64,000 nucleotides of DNA, from NCBI GenBank assembly GCA_954871525.1, contig OX940870.1, positions 3,937,501-4,001,500 of the forward strand, in the 5' to 3' direction. Under the pieces are notes generated by a model. That model had not been told where the DNA came from. It searched no databases and saw only the letters and a list, made by a program, of their open reading frames with translations. Shown piece after piece: positions 60,366 through 64,000 of the stretch. The stretch's first letter is position 1, and every line of letters starts with the position of its first letter. A program made the position numbers and the translations under genes. Source of the DNA: Parietaria judaica (taxonomy: Eukaryota > Streptophyta > Magnoliopsida > Rosales > Urticaceae).

Positions 60366-60734
60366 TCAGACCTCGTCCTCGTGGAGGAGCATGTTGGGGA
60401 TGCCCTTGCTGACCGGGAAGCGGCGACCGGACTCCGGGCAGACTAGGGCGCCTTCCTCGAGGTGGAGCTCGAGGAGCGCGTGGTGGAAGCGGCGCAGGAA
60501 CTCGTCGGACTCGAGCATGGCGGCGTCGGCGGCGTCGGGGAGCTCGGCGTAGCCGAAGGCGCGCGCGGCGGCGACGAGGGCGGCCCAGTCAATCTTGGCG
60601 AACATGTTGCGGAGGAAGTCGGCGTTGAGGTCGACCTCCTTCTCGACCACCTTCTCCGCGTCGATGCCCAGAGGGAAGCCGTTCTTCACGCCCTTGATGT
60701 TCGACGAGAGCATGTTGTGCGTCAGAAGCCTCAT
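60366..60734 (-). CDS. TRM112: Multifunctional methyltransferase subunit TRM112
   Basis: An intronless frame of 122 aa begins MRLLTHNMLSSNIKGVKNGF and ends RRFPVSKGIPNMLLHEDEV, both strongly typical of TRM112. The internal part keeps the family's insertion between the two halves of the small zinc-binding-type fold (LEEGALVCPESGRRFPVSKG). Plant copies lack some zinc cysteines found in yeast, and this one shows a single cysteine. TRM112 is an obligate partner that stabilises several methyltransferases acting on tRNA, rRNA and release factor eRF1. The Arabidopsis orthologue is SMO2, needed for cell proliferation in organ growth. The frame is open 36 codons upstream, but the family start is the ATG at 60734. 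The 5' two-thirds is notably GC-rich against its surroundings. Confidence 0.95.
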   Translation of the reverse strand: MRLLTHNMLSSNIKGVKNGFPLGIDAEKVVEKEVDLNADFLRNMFAKIDWAALVAAARAFGYAELPDAADAAMLESDEFLRRFHHALLELHLEEGALVCPESGRRFPVSKGIPNMLLHEDEV

Positions 60735-61002
60735 GGTCGATCGATCCACCTCAAATTTTCCTGGTCTTCTGGCTTTCGGAGTTGCGAACGAGAGAGACAC
60801 AGAGAAGAAGCTCAGTGATGAACTTTCTAGGGCTAATATCACAAAATCGTATTTCGACTGTGTCGTTTGCCATAATAAAATGTCGTTTTCGACTTACGAA
60901 AACAATCTTGTCGTTTTTCGCGACTTGTGATTGCAAGTTGCTTAGATGATTTTTTTTTTTTTTTTTTGGAAAAAAAGAACTTCGTTAATAATAGGGCATT
61001 AA
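60735..61002. promoter_or_regulatory. Upstream region of TRM112
   Basis: Short non-coding stretch that must contain the TRM112 promoter and 5' UTR. A T tract lies at 60951-60967. No individual site can be assigned with confidence. Confidence 0.3.
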
Positions 61003-61976
61003 GGGTGTGTTTGTTTACACTTAATAGACATCTTAATCTTAATGGTTAAGATGTAGAGTCATTAAGTGCATTTATTTTTTTCATCTCATAGATCTTAATA
61101 CATCTGAATAGCCACTTATTCGGTAAGATGTGAACACAAGTCTGACTCATTAAGAGCTAAAATTTTGCACTCCACGTTCATATTCATTCTCTCTTTCTCT
61201 CTCCAAATATATTTTTCTGTCTCCTCCTCAAAATTTCAAAACTCCATAACTTTTTATCCAAGTATCGGAAAAATCCAAATCATATACCGTTGGAAAGCTT
61301 GTGACGAGACGAATCCAATGATAGGTGAGAACATATAGTTTCGACGTTTTTTAAAAAATATATTATTTCGAATTTATTAATAGAAAATAAAAAATTCATT
61401 AATTAAACAATTCCTAAAATAATTTGTACGAATTAAATTTTTAAATAAAATTTAAAATTGAAAAAATTTAAAATTATCTACGTATGCTCAATTTTATTTT
61501 TTCTCAATTATTTAAAAATTCAAAAATTATAACTTTTTTTCTTAATTCTCGTATGGACTAATAAAAAAATACCAAAGATATCGTTCATATAAATTTAGAG
61601 GAAATTAATAGTTTTGAAGCTTTTTAAAAGATATATATTAAATATAAAATTTATAAAAAAATATAATTAAAAGTTATCAAAATATATTAACTAGTTAATA
61701 CATGTATAATATCATATTTTGGAAGTTTTTAATTTCAAGAATATATATTTATGAATTTATTAAAATAAATAAATCTAATAATTATTAAATAAATTTCATT
61801 TGATAAATTAAAATATAGTTATGAAATAAATATGAAATATGCATTCAGATCTGCATTCAGATCTTAAAAAACAAACAGACTTAATTTTTAGTCATTCAGA
61901 TTCAGATGTAACATCTTAATATTCAGATGTGCATTCAGATTCAGACATCTTAATCTTAATGTAAACAAACACACCC
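61003..61976. mobile_element. PIF/Harbinger-like non-autonomous element (974 bp)
   Basis: Terminal inverted repeats GGGTGTGTTTGTTTACA are perfect at both ends. A 3-bp target duplication TAA (61000-61002 and 61977-61979) fits the PIF/Harbinger superfamily. Subterminal copies of CATCTTAATCTTAATG and GCATTCAGAT repeat inside both ends. The interior is AT-rich with no transposase frame. Confidence 0.7.
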
Positions 61977-62311
61977 TAAATCCCTTTGGACATACATATC
62001 GAGTAGGGGTGGCAATTCGGGTTGTGTGTCGTGTTCGTGCCGGGTCTTAATCGTTTTTTACTTATTTCATCTAGACCCACACCCACCTCATTTATTAATC
62101 GTGTTAGAAGACGAGACCAAACCCGCGCCATTTAAATAACGTGTTTATCGTGTCAACCCGTTTAACCCAATTAATAGAAACATTTATTTATAAATGATAA
62201 ATTAATTCAATTTATACTCAGTTAACTTAATTTATTTAACTATATTATCGAAGATAAAATTTTACCAGCAATTTTTTATGTTCATCAATTGTAAGTCGTA
62301 ATTAATAAAAT
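61977..62311. repeat. Truncated hAT-type MITE end
   Basis: TAGGGGTGGCAATTCGGGTT at about 62006 is the start of a widespread plant hAT-type MITE with GTGTCGTGTTCGTG-like subterminal motifs. The partner end (ACCC...GCCACCCCTA) is absent. It seems cut off before the next element, whose target duplication ends at 62311. Confidence 0.45.
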
Positions 62312-62910
62312 TAGGGGTGAGCATTTTAGACCCAACCCGATGGCCCAACCCAATCCGTTAAGGACCCGACCCCAATCTAACCCGCCCAATCTAACATGTT
62401 CAAAATTGGGTCGGATCGGGCCGGACCCGATTATTATTCGGGTCGGGATCGGGTCCAAAACCTTGGGTCGGGTCGGGGTCTCCGACCCGACCAATATAAT
62501 TAATATATATTTCATATTAATATTTATTTCAAGTAGTGCAATATTTAGTGTTTTAAAACTTCTAATTCTCAATTTTATTTACATTCAAAGACCGTTCAAT
62601 CTCTCATTTTCATGTTTTCTATTGTTTGGTGTATGTTTGTTTGATTAAATTTGTTTGAGATATTTTTACTTGAATTTTGAGTTACATTGATGCATTTTTT
62701 TCATAATATTTTTTGTTATATAATAGTAAATTTTGAATAATCGGGCCATAGCGACCCAAACCAACCCAACCCGATTTTTATCGGGTCGGTTTGGTTCGGG
62801 CATTAAAAAGGTTTGGGTCGGATCGGGCTTTTTTGTTTGGAACCCGAAATGATCGGGTCGGGTCCATAAAAAGTATCGGGGCGGCCCAACCCAACCCATG
62901 CTCACCCCTA
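62312..62910. mobile_element. Complete hAT-type MITE (599 bp)
   Basis: Perfect 13-bp terminal inverted repeats TAGGGGTGAGCAT and a perfect 8-bp target duplication AATAAAAT (62304-62311 and 62911-62918). Both ends carry many GGGTCGG/CCGACCC-type subterminal motifs, which hAT transposases typically bind. The interior is AT-rich and non-coding. Confidence 0.88.
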
Positions 62911-64000
62911 AATAAAATAAAAACATAAATTTCATATATAATAAATAGGGTTATTACCGGCATATGTTTCTGTTCTTTTGCAAACATCCGACTTATATTC
63001 CCATAAGTCTGAAAACGTACTCAAAGTCAAACTCTGCTAACACTTTTGTCTATGTCTGTTGGTTTGTCATGCCCTTAATACCGGCATATGTTCCCGTTTC
63101 TTTTGCAAATATCCTACTTATGTTCCCGTTCTTTCTATTTATGATTTTTTTATCATTTAAAAAAAGTATTAATTTTTTCCATATTTTATTTTCTTAATAA
63201 TAGGTTTTTTAGACGATAAAAGTACCATTTTTAGATGATACTAATTATTTTAAGCGGTAATTTTTTTTTTAAATCTTCATTCTCTCATCGATATAGAATT
63301 GATTTTCCTTTTTAATCCAGAAATCCTCTTTCGTCGTGGAAGTCTTTGATCTCCGCTTCTAACAATCTCTCAAATCCTTAATTACCAACCATAACCAAAG
63401 CACCAACCAATCGAATTGCCACATAACCACGGTTCTCAAAGACACCCGCGAGCTTCCGTCGTGGGAGGGTTCGGTGCCGAGGAGAATTGGCATTGGGAAG
63501 AAGCTGTAAAGACACAAAGGAGGTTCTAGTGGACCGAGGTTGGGATCATCGTGACGGATGACTATAGGAAAGCCATTAATGATCTTTCTCCGAAGTGTTG
63601 GAAAATATTGCAATGAAAATAAAATTGGGATAGCGTCAAGTGGGTCGAAACGTTGAACACCCGAGTTGAACGCTTTCTTCAAAACGAAGTATCGAAAGCT
63701 ATCTAGATATTATGAGTTTGCTTCCCATTAATTTTTCACTCTGTAATTTTAATTTTTTGTTGCTTCCCATTGTTTTATGTTGTGAGTCTTTGGGTAACGG
63801 AGTTCAAGGAGTCTTAGTTCGCTAGCAAACTTTGAAATGTTACGAAGTTTGGGGTTGACCGATTATATCCTGGGAAGCTAATTGCTTAATGAAACTCAAG
63901 CACGTAGATTTGGTGAATCAAGGTTTAAGGAGATATTCCAACGAGTATCAGGAATCACTAACATTTTCTATTTACAGGATATCAAGAACATATTTTGGAC
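62911..64000. other. Intergenic to window end, short direct repeat
   Basis: Two related blocks beginning CCGGCATATGTT (about 62958-63003 and 63081-63135) repeat the order GGCATATGTTxCxGTTxCTTTTGCAAA then ACTTATxTTCCC. I recognised no gene; the 107-codon minus-strand frame at 63359-63682 shows no family motif. Confidence 0.45.

Noticed and set aside
63359..63682. 107-codon minus-strand frame near the window end
   Set aside because: No family motif and no supporting splice structure; possibly an old pseudogene fragment on either strand but not supportable.
1..64000. CRISPR arrays, rRNA, telomere repeats or a multigene novel system
   Set aside because: None seen; the content is ordinary plant genes and transposons.

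Overview
This window is nuclear DNA from a flowering plant, most likely a dicot. The genes are intron-rich with GT-AG splice sites and lie in AT-rich intergenic DNA full of Copia, hAT, Mutator-like and PIF/Harbinger-like elements. The recognisable genes are plant families: an LRR receptor kinase, an SC35 splicing factor, an STP sugar transporter, a CFL1-type WW protein, ZYP1, a BT1-like mitochondrial carrier, a TMEM135-like protein and TRM112. I cannot name the species. I saw no bacterial, organellar or rRNA sequence and no CRISPR array.

Layout. 1-2350 is intergenic. 2351-15621 is a broken MIK2-like LRR receptor kinase gene. It carries two complete antisense Copia retrotransposons (2526-7888 and 8305-12979), each with a perfect 5-bp target duplication and nearly identical LTRs, plus two frameshifts of its own. 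A non-autonomous hAT element lies at 16066-16689. SC35 (minus strand, eight exons) is at 18047-19629. An STP5-like hexose transporter (plus, four exons) is at 21654-25656, with a Mutator-like foldback element in intron 2. 25.9-38.3 kb is a repeat zone without a convincing host gene: foldback elements, a probable solo LTR, two hAT derivatives (one with a transposase remnant) and a hairpin of unknown nature near 34.0 kb. A CFL1-like WW-domain gene is at 38448-39341. A 90-residue tail-anchored-looking protein of unknown function is at 42845-43208. ZYP1, the synaptonemal complex transverse filament protein, is at 44241-49009 (minus, 18 exons, 877 aa reconstructed). A BTL-type mitochondrial nucleotide carrier is at 51339-54152. 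A TMEM135-like membrane protein with one GC-AG intron is at 57332-59839. Intronless TRM112 is at 60366-60734 (minus). 61.0-64.0 kb is a cluster of PIF/Harbinger-like and hAT-type elements and short repeats.

The host genes are independent housekeeping or developmental genes and do not form a pathway. ZYP1 and TRM112 lie close together, as I recall they do on Arabidopsis chromosome 1, which suggests conserved microsynteny. I found no evidence of a new multigene system. The most informative features are the double insertion into the receptor kinase gene, the foldback elements (one with its interior apparently inverted), the GC-AG intron, the unrecognised small membrane protein and the hairpin near 34.0 kb.
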